DNA from: CAWKGC01 sp963849005
GTDB lineage: Bacteria; Pseudomonadota; Gammaproteobacteria; Burkholderiales; Usitatibacteraceae
Assembly: GCA_963849005.1 (NCBI GenBank)
Contig: CAWKGC010000021.1
Span: 1-64,000 of the forward strand
Reading direction: 5' to 3'
Length of the DNA stretch: 64,000 nt
Position numbers and translations under genes: made by a program. Below are positions 17,031 through 25,322 of this stretch, one piece after another; the stretch's first letter is position 1, and every line of letters starts with the position of its first letter. Under the pieces are notes generated by a model. That model ran no database searches and had not been told where the DNA came from. It saw only the letters and a program-made list of their open reading frames with translations.

Positions 17031-17996
17031 ATGAATCGTCATTTGCCACCGGCGCTGCTGCTTGCCGCCGCGCTCGGCTTCCAGGCACCGCAAGCGTTAG
17101 CGGACAATGCGCTGGTGACTGAGGGGCCCCTTTCCGCGCAGACCATGCAGCGGCTGCTGCTGATCGACGCGGCGCGTGCCGGTGACCGCATCGTCGCGGT
17201 CGGCGACCACGGGTCGATCGTGTACTCCAACGACAACGGCAAGTCCTGGTCGCGCGCCAAGACCCCTGCGGCGCCCTTGCTTACCGCGATCGATTTCGCC
17301 GATGCGAAGAAGGGCTGGGCAGTCGGCCACGATTCGGTGATCCTCGCGACCACCGATGGTGGCATGACCTGGACGCAGCAGTTCTCCGCCCCGAAGGAAC
17401 AGAGGCCGCTTCTCGACGTGGTGTTCCTCAATGCCGAGACCGGCTTCGCGGTCGGCGCCTACGGTGCCTTCTACGAAACCACGGACGGCGGCAAGACCTG
17501 GACGGCCCGCAAGATCCAGGAAGAAGACAAGCACCTCAACGCGATCCTCAAGACCGGCGATGGCCAACTGCTCGTCCTGGGCGAGGCCGGGGCAATCCTG
17601 CTATCGGCGGATGCGGGAAAGACCTGGGCGCCGGTCGCTTCGCCCTACAAGGGATCGCTGTTCGGCGCAGTGGTGGCCAAGGACGGCGCCGTGGTGGCCT
17701 TCGGGATGCGCGGCCGCATCTTCCGTTCGGCCGACGCCGGCAAGACCTGGAAGGCGATCGACAACGCCGCCACGACCGCGCTCATGGGCGGCACGGCGCT
17801 TGCCGACGGCACGCTGCTGCTCGCCGGCGGCTCGGGCGTGTTGCTGGTGTCCGCCGACAACGGCCAGACCTTCGCGCCCGTGCCTTCGGGCAGCATCAAG
17901 GCGTTCTCGAAGCCGATCGGGGGAGCGCCCGGCGCGCTGCTGCTGTTGGGCGAAACGGGGGCCGCCGGCATGCCCCTGCCCGTGGCCGGGAAATAG
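17031..17996 (+). CDS. YCF48/BNR-repeat exported beta-propeller protein
   Basis: Exported protein of 321 residues with a signal peptide ending QALADN near residue 25. The mature part is a repeated propeller: GDHGSIVYSNDNGKSWSRAK, GHDSVILATTDGGMTWTQ, GAYGAFYETTDGGKTWTA, LSADAGKTWAPV and FRSADAGKTWKAI each carry the S/T-x-D-x-G-x-T-W box of BNR/YCF48 blades. The plant and cyanobacterial relative (HCF136/Ycf48) assists photosystem II assembly, but non-photosynthetic bacteria carry these proteins beside MMPL transporters, where they probably act as periplasmic partners. The start ATG 17031 follows TGGAGA. The stop is nine bases before the transporter start, so coupling is tight. Confidence 0.82.
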   Translation: MNRHLPPALLLAAALGFQAPQALADNALVTEGPLSAQTMQRLLLIDAARAGDRIVAVGDHGSIVYSNDNGKSWSRAKTPAAPLLTAIDFADAKKGWAVGHDSVILATTDGGMTWTQQFSAPKEQRPLLDVVFLNAETGFAVGAYGAFYETTDGGKTWTARKIQEEDKHLNAILKTGDGQLLVLGEAGAILLSADAGKTWAPVASPYKGSLFGAVVAKDGAVVAFGMRGRIFRSADAGKTWKAIDNAATTALMGGTALADGTLLLAGGSGVLLVSADNGQTFAPVPSGSIKAFSKPIGGAPGALLLLGETGAAGMPLPVAGK

Positions 17997-18005
17997 GTCC
18001 CGCAC

Positions 18006-20336
18006 ATGAACCTGAAATCCCTGATCCAGCACGTTTCGAACTTCGTCTTCGGCAACCGCAAGGTGCTGCTGGTCGTCTTTTCCGCGCTGACGGTGCTTTT
18101 CGTCGCCTCCGCCACCCGGCTCGGCGTGGACGCCGGCTTCACCAAGATGATCCCGCTCACGCACCCGTACATGAAGGTGTACCGCGACTACGAAAGGGTC
18201 TTCGGCGGCGCCAATCGCGTGGCCATCGCGCTGGTGCAGAAGGACGGCGACATCTACAACAAGGAGTTCATGGCCAAGCTGAAGGGCCTCACCGACGACG
18301 TGTTCCTGCTGAACGGCGTTGACCGCCCGACGGTGAAGTCGCTGTTCACGTCCAATACCCGGTTCATCGAGGTGATCGAGGAAGGGTTTGCCGGCGGAAA
18401 CGTGATCCCGGCCACTTTCCAGGGAACGGACGAGGACCTGAAGACGGTGCGCGGAAACGTGCAGAAGTCGAGCGAGATCGGCCGGACCGTGGCCAACGAT
18501 TTCTCGGGCGCCCTCGTGTTCGCCGGTCTGCTCGAGGTGGATCCGCAGACCAAGCAGAAGCTCAACGTGTTCGAAGTCGCCTCGGGGCTGGAGGCGCTGC
18601 GCGCCAAGTACCAAAGCGACAAGCACCGGGTGCACATCATCGGCTTTGCCAAGGCGGTGGGCGACATTCGCGATGGCGCGCGCGGCGTCGTCATGTTCTT
18701 CGCCATCGCCTTCGTGATCACGCTGGCGCTCATGCTCTATTTCGTGAAGGACGTGAAGCTGACGCTCGTGGCGCTCACCGTGGCGATGATGCCGGTGCTG
18801 TGGCTGCTCGGCACGCTTCCGCTGATCGGCTTCGGCATCGACCCGCTGTCGATCCTGGTTCCCTACCTGATCTTTTCCATCGGCGTTTCGCACGCGGTGC
18901 AGATGACCAAGGCCTGGGAGCACGAGGTCCTCGACGGCGCGGACAGCCTCACGGCGGCGAAGAACTCGTTCGCCAAGATCTTCATTCCCGGCACGCTGGC
19001 GCTCCTGACGAACGTGCTCGGCTTCGCCGTGATCATGCTGATCCCGATCGACATCGTGCGCGAACTCGGCATCACGGCGTCCCTCGGCGTGGCGTGGATG
19101 ATCGTCACCAACAAGATGCTGCTGCCGATCCTGCTGTCCTACCTCACGCTTTCGCCGCGCGCGATCGGCGGGCAGGCCAGGCAGGAAGACCGCGCCGACA
19201 GGCTCTGGCGCCTGTGCTCGGGTTGCGTGCAGCGGAAAAAGGCGACGGCGATCGTCGCCGTGTCCCTGGTGGTCCTGGTCGTCGGCCTCTTCGGCGCGCA
19301 CCAGCTGAAGGTCGGCGACTACGGCATCGGCGTACCGGAGCTGCGTCCCGAATCCCGCTACAACCAGGACAACGCGAGGATCATCGAGAAGTTCGCCATC
19401 GGCGTGAACACGCTTGGCGTCGTGGCGCAGACCAAGGACGTGCAAGGCGCGTGCACCAACTACGACATCATGGCGGTCATCGAGAATTTCGACTGGTACA
19501 TGCAGAACGTGGCGGGAACGCAGTCGGTGATCTCGTTGCCGGCGCTGGCAAAGGTCGTCAACGCCGGATTCAACGAGGGCAACCTGAAGTGGCGCCAGTT
19601 GCCGCGCGATGCGCAGGTGCTGGCCCAGAGCGTGACCCCGATCGATACCGCCACGGGGCTGCTCAACCCGGACTGCAGCGCGATGCAGATCCTCGTCAAT
19701 ACCACCGACCAGCAGGGCGACACCATCGCGGGGCTGGTGCGCGCGGTGAAGGAATTCGGCGAAAAGAACAACAGCGACAAGCTGCAGTTCAAGCTCGCCA
19801 CCGGCAACATGGGCGTGGCCGCTGCCACCAACGAGGCAGTCGACAAGGCGAGATACGAAATGCATGCCGCGATCTTCGGCGCGCTGTTCCTGATGTGCAT
19901 GGTCACCTTCACCTCGGTGCGCGCGACGCTGTGCATCCTGATCCCGCTGGCGATCGTTTCCATCCTGTGCGAAGCGCTGATGCCGGCCCTCGGCATCGGG
20001 CTCAAGGTCTCGACGCTGCCGGTGATCGCATTGGGTGTGGGCGTCGGCGTGGACTACGGCATCTACCTCTTCGACCGCCTCGAGATCCACCTTGCTGAGG
20101 GCATGGCGCTGGAAGGGGCCATATTCGAGGCCCTCAAGGAGCGCGGCACGGCGATGGTGTTCACCGCCGTCACCATGACCATCGGCGTCGGCACGTGGGC
20201 GTTCTCCGCGCTCAAGTTCCAGGCCGACATGGGCATCCTGCTCGCGTTCATGTTCTTCCTGAACATGCTGGGCGCGATATTCCTGCTGCCCGCGCTTGCC
20301 TCATTCATTTTGAAGCCGCACAAGAAGACGGCATGA
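18006..20336 (+). CDS. MMPL/RND-superfamily transporter
   Basis: Inner-membrane transporter of 776 residues. One membrane helix near residues 17-37 (KVLLVVFSALTVLFVASATR) precedes a large periplasmic domain (about 40-225). A first helix bundle follows (about 225-400, containing VVMFFAIAFVITLALMLYFV and SILVPYLIFSIGVSHAVQM), then a second periplasmic domain and a second bundle (about 615-770). This two-fold layout is that of MMPL lipid exporters and hopanoid or sterol RND pumps. It ends the cluster DUF1302-DUF1329-YCF48-MMPL and is followed by a strong terminator. Substrate is unknown. Direct linkage to two beta-oxidation sets suggests a lipid, acyl or steroid-like compound. Confidence 0.85.
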   Translation: MNLKSLIQHVSNFVFGNRKVLLVVFSALTVLFVASATRLGVDAGFTKMIPLTHPYMKVYRDYERVFGGANRVAIALVQKDGDIYNKEFMAKLKGLTDDVFLLNGVDRPTVKSLFTSNTRFIEVIEEGFAGGNVIPATFQGTDEDLKTVRGNVQKSSEIGRTVANDFSGALVFAGLLEVDPQTKQKLNVFEVASGLEALRAKYQSDKHRVHIIGFAKAVGDIRDGARGVVMFFAIAFVITLALMLYFVKDVKLTLVALTVAMMPVLWLLGTLPLIGFGIDPLSILVPYLIFSIGVSHAVQMTKAWEHEVLDGADSLTAAKNSFAKIFIPGTLALLTNVLGFAVIMLIPIDIVRELGITASLGVAWMIVTNKMLLPILLSYLTLSPRAIGGQARQEDRADRLWRLCSGCVQRKKATAIVAVSLVVLVVGLFGAHQLKVGDYGIGVPELRPESRYNQDNARIIEKFAIGVNTLGVVAQTKDVQGACTNYDIMAVIENFDWYMQNVAGTQSVISLPALAKVVNAGFNEGNLKWRQLPRDAQVLAQSVTPIDTATGLLNPDCSAMQILVNTTDQQGDTIAGLVRAVKEFGEKNNSDKLQFKLATGNMGVAAATNEAVDKARYEMHAAIFGALFLMCMVTFTSVRATLCILIPLAIVSILCEALMPALGIGLKVSTLPVIALGVGVGVDYGIYLFDRLEIHLAEGMALEGAIFEALKERGTAMVFTAVTMTIGVGTWAFSALKFQADMGILLAFMFFLNMLGAIFLLPALASFILKPHKKTA

Positions 20337-20357
20337 TGCAATGATGGAGGAGGAGCA

Positions 20358-20384
20358 AGGGCGCCTGCGGGCGCCCTTTTTTTT
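20358..20384 (+). terminator. Rho-independent terminator after the MMPL gene
   Basis: Stem GGGCGCC (20359-20365) and GGCGCCC (20370-20376) with a TGCG loop, followed by eight T (20377-20384). It lies 22 bases after the transporter stop and ends the envelope cluster on the plus strand. Confidence 0.9.
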
Positions 20385-20541
20385 CGATCTCTGCAGGCGA
20401 TCGCTCCGTTCTCCTGTCCTTCGCTTCGGCGCGGGATGGTGGAGGCCACTCGGGCGGTTGTTTCGGCAAGCGCTCCCGGCCGGCGACAGTGATGGTGCAC
20501 GAGGTCCTGAGCGCCCCATGGGCAAGGCCGCAGGCGGCAGG

Positions 20542-21526
20542 TCAATTCGTGGCGTCGGGCAATGCAGCGCGCCTGCCCGCTTCGTCCAGCCGGGCGCAGA
20601 ACATGACCAACGATGCGGCGTCGGCGAACGAAGCGACGGCAACCGCATTCGGCGCGCGCGTCCCGTTCACCTGGGGAAACTTCGCGAGAAAACGGCGCGC
20701 GCAGGCCTCCCAACGTGCATCGAAGCGGCCCTCCGAATCGTGCCGCAGGACGATCTCCGAGGAGACCCCGACCCGCATGCCGGCAAGATGGGCGCGGTAG
20801 GTGAAGTCGAGGTCGTACAAGTGGAATCCGTCGAATGTCGCGGCATCGAAGCCGATCGCTTCCACCGTCCCGCGGGTCGCGGCGATGAAGACGCCATCGA
20901 TCGCTTCAAGGCCCGTGGTCACGCCGGTGGCGAGGTTGCACAGGACGAGATCCAGTCCCGCGCCGCTTCGGGAAGGCTGGACGATTCGACCGCGCGCGTG
21001 TTCCGTGCCGCCCCACGCGTGTGCCGGGCCGAGAAGCTTCGTGCGTTCCGACGACCCCGACGACATCCGCGGAGGCGAAGGCGCGGCCGAGCGCGCCGCC
21101 CAGGTCGCCCGAGAGTACGTCGATGTCGTCATGGCTGAAGACAATCGTTTCGCCCCGGGCGCCTGCCAGCCCGCGCGCGTAGCCTTCAGCGAGCGAACGG
21201 GCATCGTGAATGCCGATCAATTCCCACGGCGCATCGCCGAAGGCCCTCGCGTAGGAAGCGCGGACACGGTCGAACTTGCGGGAGTCGATGCTGCACGTCA
21301 CGACCGACACGAGGCCGAGGAGGCGGCCGGGCGGCTGCGGCGGCGCGGGCGAGGCGAACGCAGCGGGATGGTCCTGCAGCAGGCGGCAGAGCAGGCGTTG
21401 CGCGTTCACTTCGTCGCGGCGGGCGACGATCGCCCGGCACAAGGAGACAATCGCGCCCTCGACATCGCCGCGCCGCAGGCGTTCGTGGGCCAGGGCCCAC
21501 AGGCGATCAAACTCCGCTGCGGTCAT
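20542..21526 (-). CDS. Glycosyltransferase-like protein with N-terminal TPR-like segment (one frameshift)
   Basis: Two overlapping minus-strand frames join into one protein of about 327 residues. The N-terminal part (about 1-55) looks helical and TPR-like (AHERLRRGDVEGAIVSLCRA). Next come a glycosyltransferase-2-like strand (LVSVVTCSIDSRKFDRVRAS) and the acidic motif FSHDDIDV near residue 125, which could bind the nucleotide-sugar metal. The C-terminal frame continues with AIDGVFIAATRGTVEAIGFD and FHLYDLDFTYRAHLAGMRVG, both typical of GT2 proteins. One extra base near 21048 breaks the frame and is probably a sequencing error. It starts 18 bases after the MOSC gene ends, so the two likely share a transcript. 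Donor and acceptor are unknown. Confidence 0.65.
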
Positions 21527-21544
21527 TTGCGGGGCGCTTCGATG

Positions 21545-22345
21545 TCAGTCTTGCAGCACGACGCGGTCGCCGGTTCGAACCATCCCTCCCGTGAGCGCGA
21601 TGAGATTCACGCCAAACAGCACGCCGAACTGCGAATCGCGAAACGTCGAGAGCGTCGCCAGCGGCTCCGGGCCGCGCACCTCACCGGTGGCCTGGTCGGT
21701 GGTGGTGACCTGGCAGCGCCCGCAAGGCTTTGCCGCCTTGAAGCGCACTTCGCCGATGGTGAACTCCTTCCAGTTGTCCTCCGCCCAGGCTTGCGCGCCG
21801 CGCACCACGAGGTTCGAGCGGAAGCGGCTCATAGGCAGGTTGGTTCCGGCGCGCTTGTTCAGGTCCGCGAGAGACGCCTCGTTGGTGACGAGGAACGGAT
21901 AGCCGTCGGCAAAGCTCACCACGCGATCGGCGCCGGCGAACTCCGGGTTGCAGGCGCGCCGCGAAGAGTCGGGCATGTGCACCAGCCGGCAGGGTGTTCC
22001 AAGGTGGTCCGAGAGCCACCCGTCGGCCTCGCTCGAAACCGCGCGCGCATCCACTTCGCTGCTCCAGACCTGCACCCTGATCGCCGGGGCGGCCGCGGAA
22101 TCGAAAGGCACGTCGATCGTGTCGCGGTCGGGCGCGGCGAGGCTGAGAGAGTCCGCGTTCAAGTCCACCCAGACGGTGGCCATTTTCGGGTGCTCGCGCT
22201 GGGTGAGGAACCGCCCCGAAGGATCGACCACCATCCAGCGGCGGTCGTGCTCGAGGCCCCTTTCGGCGACGCTGGCTTCCTTCAGGGCGATGCCGCCAAG
22301 GCTTTTCACCGGGTAGATGTGCAGTTCCGAGAGCGTGACGGTCAT
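21545..22345 (-). CDS. MOSC domain protein (YcbX-like)
   Basis: Protein of about 266 residues with the MOSC N-terminal barrel (TLSELHIYPVKSLGGIALKE) followed by the MOSC domain. MSRFRSNLVV precedes KPCGRCQVTTTDQATGEVRG, whose cysteine is the usual molybdenum-cofactor-sulfur ligand position. Such YcbX-type enzymes reduce N-hydroxylated compounds using molybdenum cofactor. I choose the ATG at 22345 because homology begins there; an in-frame TTG at 22387 would add fourteen unconserved residues and reach into the upstream promoter region. It is divergent from the SPFH gene at 22443. Confidence 0.82.
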   Translation of the reverse strand: MTVTLSELHIYPVKSLGGIALKEASVAERGLEHDRRWMVVDPSGRFLTQREHPKMATVWVDLNADSLSLAAPDRDTIDVPFDSAAAPAIRVQVWSSEVDARAVSSEADGWLSDHLGTPCRLVHMPDSSRRACNPEFAGADRVVSFADGYPFLVTNEASLADLNKRAGTNLPMSRFRSNLVVRGAQAWAEDNWKEFTIGEVRFKAAKPCGRCQVTTTDQATGEVRGPEPLATLSTFRDSQFGVLFGVNLIALTGGMVRTGDRVVLQD

Positions 22346-22442
22346 GGTTTCCGGGCGCAGTTCCGCAAGGTGGGAGGGCAAGGCCAACTATGGTAGTTTA
22401 TCCGTCCCTGAACCCCACCCCAAAATACAAAGGAGACGCCAA

Positions 22443-23549
22443 ATGGCCCTGTGGGACAAATTGATGGGCGAGATCGTCGACATCATCGAATGGCTCGACG
22501 ACACCAACGACACTCTGGCCTACCGCTTCGAGCGCTACCAGAACGAGATCAAGTACGGCGCGAAGCTCGTCGTGCGCGAAGGCCAGATGGCAGTCTTCAT
22601 CAACGAGGGCAAGATCGCCGACGTCTACAAGCCCGGCACCTACGAGCTCACCACGCAGAACATGCCGATCCTGGCCACGCTGCGCGGCTGGAAGTTCGGC
22701 TTCAACAGCCCGTTCAAGGCCGAGGTGTATTTCTGCTCGACGCGGAAATTCACCGACCTGAAGTGGGGCACGCCGGGCGCGGCGATGATGCGCGACAAGG
22801 AGTTCGGCGTGGTGCGCGTGACGGCCTTCGGCCTCTACGCGATCCGCGTGAAGGATCCCGGCACCTTCGTGAAGGACCTCGTCGGCACCGACAACCGCTT
22901 CACGCTCGCCGAGATCCAGGAGAACCTGCGCGGCAAGATCGGCCTTCGCATCAAGGAGGTCATGCCGGAACTGGGACTCGCCGTGATCGATCTCGAGGCG
23001 AAGGTGAGCGAGCTCGGCACGCGGCTGAAGGACCGCCTGGCGCCGGAGTTCGAGACGCTGGGCATCGAGCTCGTCGAGGTGCAGGTGCAGGACGTCGGCT
23101 TGCCGGAAGAGGTCGACAAGGCAATCGACAAGCGCGGCGCGATCGCCGCGGTCGGCAACCTGCAGGCCTACACGCAGTACGAGACGGCCTCCTCGATCCG
23201 GGATGCCGCCAACAATCCGGGCGGCGCCGCGGGTGTCGGCATGGGCCTCGGGGCAGGCATGGCGATGGGCGCGCAGATGGCCAATGCGATGGGCGGCGCG
23301 TTGAACGCAGGCGGGGCGGGCTCGCCGCCGCCGATTCCCGGCGCGGTCGCCTTTCACGTCGCCGTCGGCGGCCAGCAGACCGGTCCCTTCGAGCTTGGCG
23401 TGCTGCAGCAGCAGGTCGCAGGCGGCCAGCTGAAGCGCGACTCGCTGGTGTGGAAGGCGGGCATGGCGGGCTGGGTCAAGGCAGGTGACGTTGCCGAGCT
23501 TGCATCACTCTTCGCAAGCGTGCCGCCGCCGGTGCCGCCGGCCGCCTGA
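22443..23549 (+). CDS. SPFH/band-7 domain protein with C-terminal GYF_2 domain (YdjI-like)
   Basis: Protein of 368 residues. The N-terminal 250 residues form an SPFH/virion-core-like domain of the Bacillus YdjI type (DKLMGEIVDIIEWLDDTNDT, then LVVREGQMAVFINEGKIADV). A Gly/Ala/Met-rich linker follows at about 258-300 (GMGLGAGMAMGAQMANAMGG). The last 60 residues are a GYF_2/DUF4339 domain (FHVAVGGQQTGPFELGVLQQ, LVWKAGMAGWVKAGD). AGGAG at 22431 supports the ATG at 22443. The gene overlaps the zinc-ribbon membrane protein that follows by one base. In Bacillus, YdjI and its partners connect to PspA in membrane stress; no PspA is seen here. A membrane-surface scaffold role is inferred. Confidence 0.8.
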   Translation: MALWDKLMGEIVDIIEWLDDTNDTLAYRFERYQNEIKYGAKLVVREGQMAVFINEGKIADVYKPGTYELTTQNMPILATLRGWKFGFNSPFKAEVYFCSTRKFTDLKWGTPGAAMMRDKEFGVVRVTAFGLYAIRVKDPGTFVKDLVGTDNRFTLAEIQENLRGKIGLRIKEVMPELGLAVIDLEAKVSELGTRLKDRLAPEFETLGIELVEVQVQDVGLPEEVDKAIDKRGAIAAVGNLQAYTQYETASSIRDAANNPGGAAGVGMGLGAGMAMGAQMANAMGGALNAGGAGSPPPIPGAVAFHVAVGGQQTGPFELGVLQQQVAGGQLKRDSLVWKAGMAGWVKAGDVAELASLFASVPPPVPPAA

Positions 23550-24658
23550 TGGAACAAACGGAGCTCCAGCCGACCCGTCCCGAAACCTCGTTCATCAAGA
23601 CCTTCCCCTGCAGCGGCTGCGGGGCGAAGCTGTCGTTTTCCCCGGGATCGAAGACGCTCAGGTGCCAGTTCTGCGGCACGGAGAATGCCATTCCCGAAAC
23701 CGGGGAGGGGGTCGAGGAGCTCGACTTCGCGACCTACCTGAAGGCGCTCGAAGGCAAGGCCGACACCGAGGAAGTGGAGACCGTGTCATGCCTGTCCTGC
23801 GGCGCGGCGCAGACCTTGAATGACAACCTCTTCGCCGGCAACTGCACTTTTTGCGGCGCGCCGATCGTCTCCAAAGGCTACGCGAACCGGCGCATCAAGC
23901 CGAAGCTGCTGGTGCCTTTCGTCATCGACACCAAGCGCGCGCAGGATGAATTCCGGCGCTGGATCCGCGGGCGCTGGCTGGCGCCCAACGACCTCAAGCG
24001 CTATGCGCAGAGCGACGCCGGGCTCAAGGGGATGTACCTGCCGTTCTGGACCTACGACTGCAACACGTGGACGGAGTACCAGGGCGAGCGCGGCGACGAC
24101 TACTACACCGACGAGACCTACACCGAGAACGGGCAGACGCGCACGCGCCGCGTGAAGCATACGCGGTGGACCAGCGCCTCGGGGACGGTGCAGCACTTCC
24201 ACGACGATGTCCTGGTGATGGCGAGCAAGACGCTGTCGGCGAGTACCTTCGGCTCGATCGGGAACTGGAACCTGAAGGGGCTGGTTCCTTACCAGCCGGA
24301 ATTCGTGAGCGGCTTCCAGGCCGAGGCCTACCAGATCGACCTGAGAGAGGGCTTCCCGATCGCGAAGGTGACCATCGATGCGCAGGTGCAGCAGTTGATC
24401 CGCCGCGACATCGGCGGCGACCAGCAGCGCATCCACCGCGCCGATACGCGCTATTCCAACGTGACCTTCAAGCACGTGCTGCTGCCGGTGTGGATATCCG
24501 CCTACCGCTATCGCGACAAGCCCTATCGCTTCCTGATCAACGGCCAGAGCGGAGAGGTGTCCGGCGAGAGCCCGAAGTCGTGGATCAAGATCACGCTGCT
24601 GGTGATCGGCATTCTTGTCGTGGTGTTCGTCGTCCTGACAATCGGCGGCAAAGGCTAG
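23549..24658 (+). CDS. Double zinc-ribbon protein with C-terminal membrane anchor
   Basis: Protein of 369 residues. Two cysteine quartets at C21/C24/C39/C42 and C81/C84/C99/C102 form treble-clef or zinc-ribbon folds. A long soluble middle region follows (FVIDTKRAQDEFRRWIRGRW, YLPFWTYDCNTWTEYQGERG). One hydrophobic helix near the C-terminus (ITLLVIGILVVVFVVLTIGG) anchors it with almost everything on one side of the membrane. Database names for this type often mention primosomal protein N' because of the ribbons, which is not a functional match. The start overlaps the SPFH stop (TGATG), so the two proteins are made together. It resembles the Bacillus YdjG-type anchors for SPFH proteins; this comparison is inference. 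Confidence 0.7.
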   Translation: MEQTELQPTRPETSFIKTFPCSGCGAKLSFSPGSKTLRCQFCGTENAIPETGEGVEELDFATYLKALEGKADTEEVETVSCLSCGAAQTLNDNLFAGNCTFCGAPIVSKGYANRRIKPKLLVPFVIDTKRAQDEFRRWIRGRWLAPNDLKRYAQSDAGLKGMYLPFWTYDCNTWTEYQGERGDDYYTDETYTENGQTRTRRVKHTRWTSASGTVQHFHDDVLVMASKTLSASTFGSIGNWNLKGLVPYQPEFVSGFQAEAYQIDLREGFPIAKVTIDAQVQQLIRRDIGGDQQRIHRADTRYSNVTFKHVLLPVWISAYRYRDKPYRFLINGQSGEVSGESPKSWIKITLLVIGILVVVFVVLTIGGKG

Positions 24659-24660
24659 AG

Positions 24661-24797
24661 GAAAACGGGGTCAGGTTACATTTAGGCGAAAATGGGGTCA
24701 GAGTACATTTCCGGACGCGTCGGATCGCTGTGCGATCCGGCCAGAAATGTACTCTGACCCCATTTTCTCCAGGGAAATGTAACCTGACCCCGTTTTC
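24661..24797. repeat. Nested palindromic repeat (REP/BIME-like, GGGGTCAG family)
   Basis: Three inverted repeats are nested around one centre. The outer arms (24661-24683 and 24775-24797, 23 bases each, exact) contain GGGGTCAGGTTACATTT and its complement. The inner arms (24688-24711 and 24744-24767, 24 bases each, exact) contain GGGGTCAGAGTACATTT and its complement. The core hairpin is CGGATCGC-tgt-GCGATCCG at 24721-24739. A degenerate relative lies at 32523-32602. This GGGGTCAG family is known to flank REP-associated tyrosine transposases, but no transposase is present here. It fills almost the whole gap between two convergent genes and may act as a two-way terminator. Confidence 0.85.
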
Positions 24798-24799
24798 GG

Positions 24800-25306
24800 T
24801 CAGCCGACTTGCTTGAGCATCGTTTCGGCGTCGGAGACCTCGAACTTGCCCGGGCCCTCGATGTTGAGGGATTTCACCACGCCATCGTCCACCAGCATCG
24901 AGAAGCGTTGCATGCGCATGCCCATCCCGCGCGCGTCGAGGTCGAGCTCGAGTCCCAGCGCCTTGGTGTACTTGGCGCTGCCGTCGGCCATCATGCGCAC
25001 CTTGCTTCCGGTCTTCTGCTCGCGTCCCCACGCGCCCATGACGAAGGCGTCGTTGACGGCGATGCACCAGATCTCGTCGACGCCCTTGGCGCGCAGCTTG
25101 TCGTAGTTGGCGACGTAGCCGGGGACGTGCTTGGCGGAGCAGGTCGGCGTGAAGGCGCCGGGCAGGCCGAAGATCGCGATCTTCCTGCCCTTTACCATGT
25201 CCTCGACCTTGAAGGTGTTGGGCCCGATCGAGCAGCCGTTGCCTTCGACTTCGATGAATTCGTTCAGCGTGCCTTCGGGCAGCCTGTCGCCCACCTTGAT
25301 CGTCAT
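24800..25306 (-). CDS. Peroxiredoxin, Prx5/AhpE-like 1-Cys or atypical type
   Basis: Thioredoxin-fold peroxidase of 168 residues that reduces hydrogen peroxide and organic hydroperoxides. The peroxidatic cysteine is C56 in GLPGAFTPTCSAKHVPGY, the Prx5 signature. Another Cys-containing strand, EIWCIAVNDAFVMGAWG, is also typical. Length and the FEVSDAETMLKQ ending match bacterial Prx5 proteins. The stop lies three bases from the large palindromic repeat. The SDR gene stop is 17 bases upstream of this start, so both probably share a minus-strand transcript. Confidence 0.88.
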   Translation of the reverse strand: MTIKVGDRLPEGTLNEFIEVEGNGCSIGPNTFKVEDMVKGRKIAIFGLPGAFTPTCSAKHVPGYVANYDKLRAKGVDEIWCIAVNDAFVMGAWGREQKTGSKVRMMADGSAKYTKALGLELDLDARGMGMRMQRFSMLVDDGVVKSLNIEGPGKFEVSDAETMLKQVG

Positions 25307-25322
25307 TCCGTTTCTCCTGTTG

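Noticed and set aside
20341..21138. Plus-strand frame starting at 20341 through the terminator
   Set aside because: It translates a terminator T-run into phenylalanines and then runs antisense to the glycosyltransferase.
24661..24797. Insertion sequence ends
   Set aside because: No transposase frame, no target duplication could be recognised, and the whole element is palindromic; treated as a repeat.
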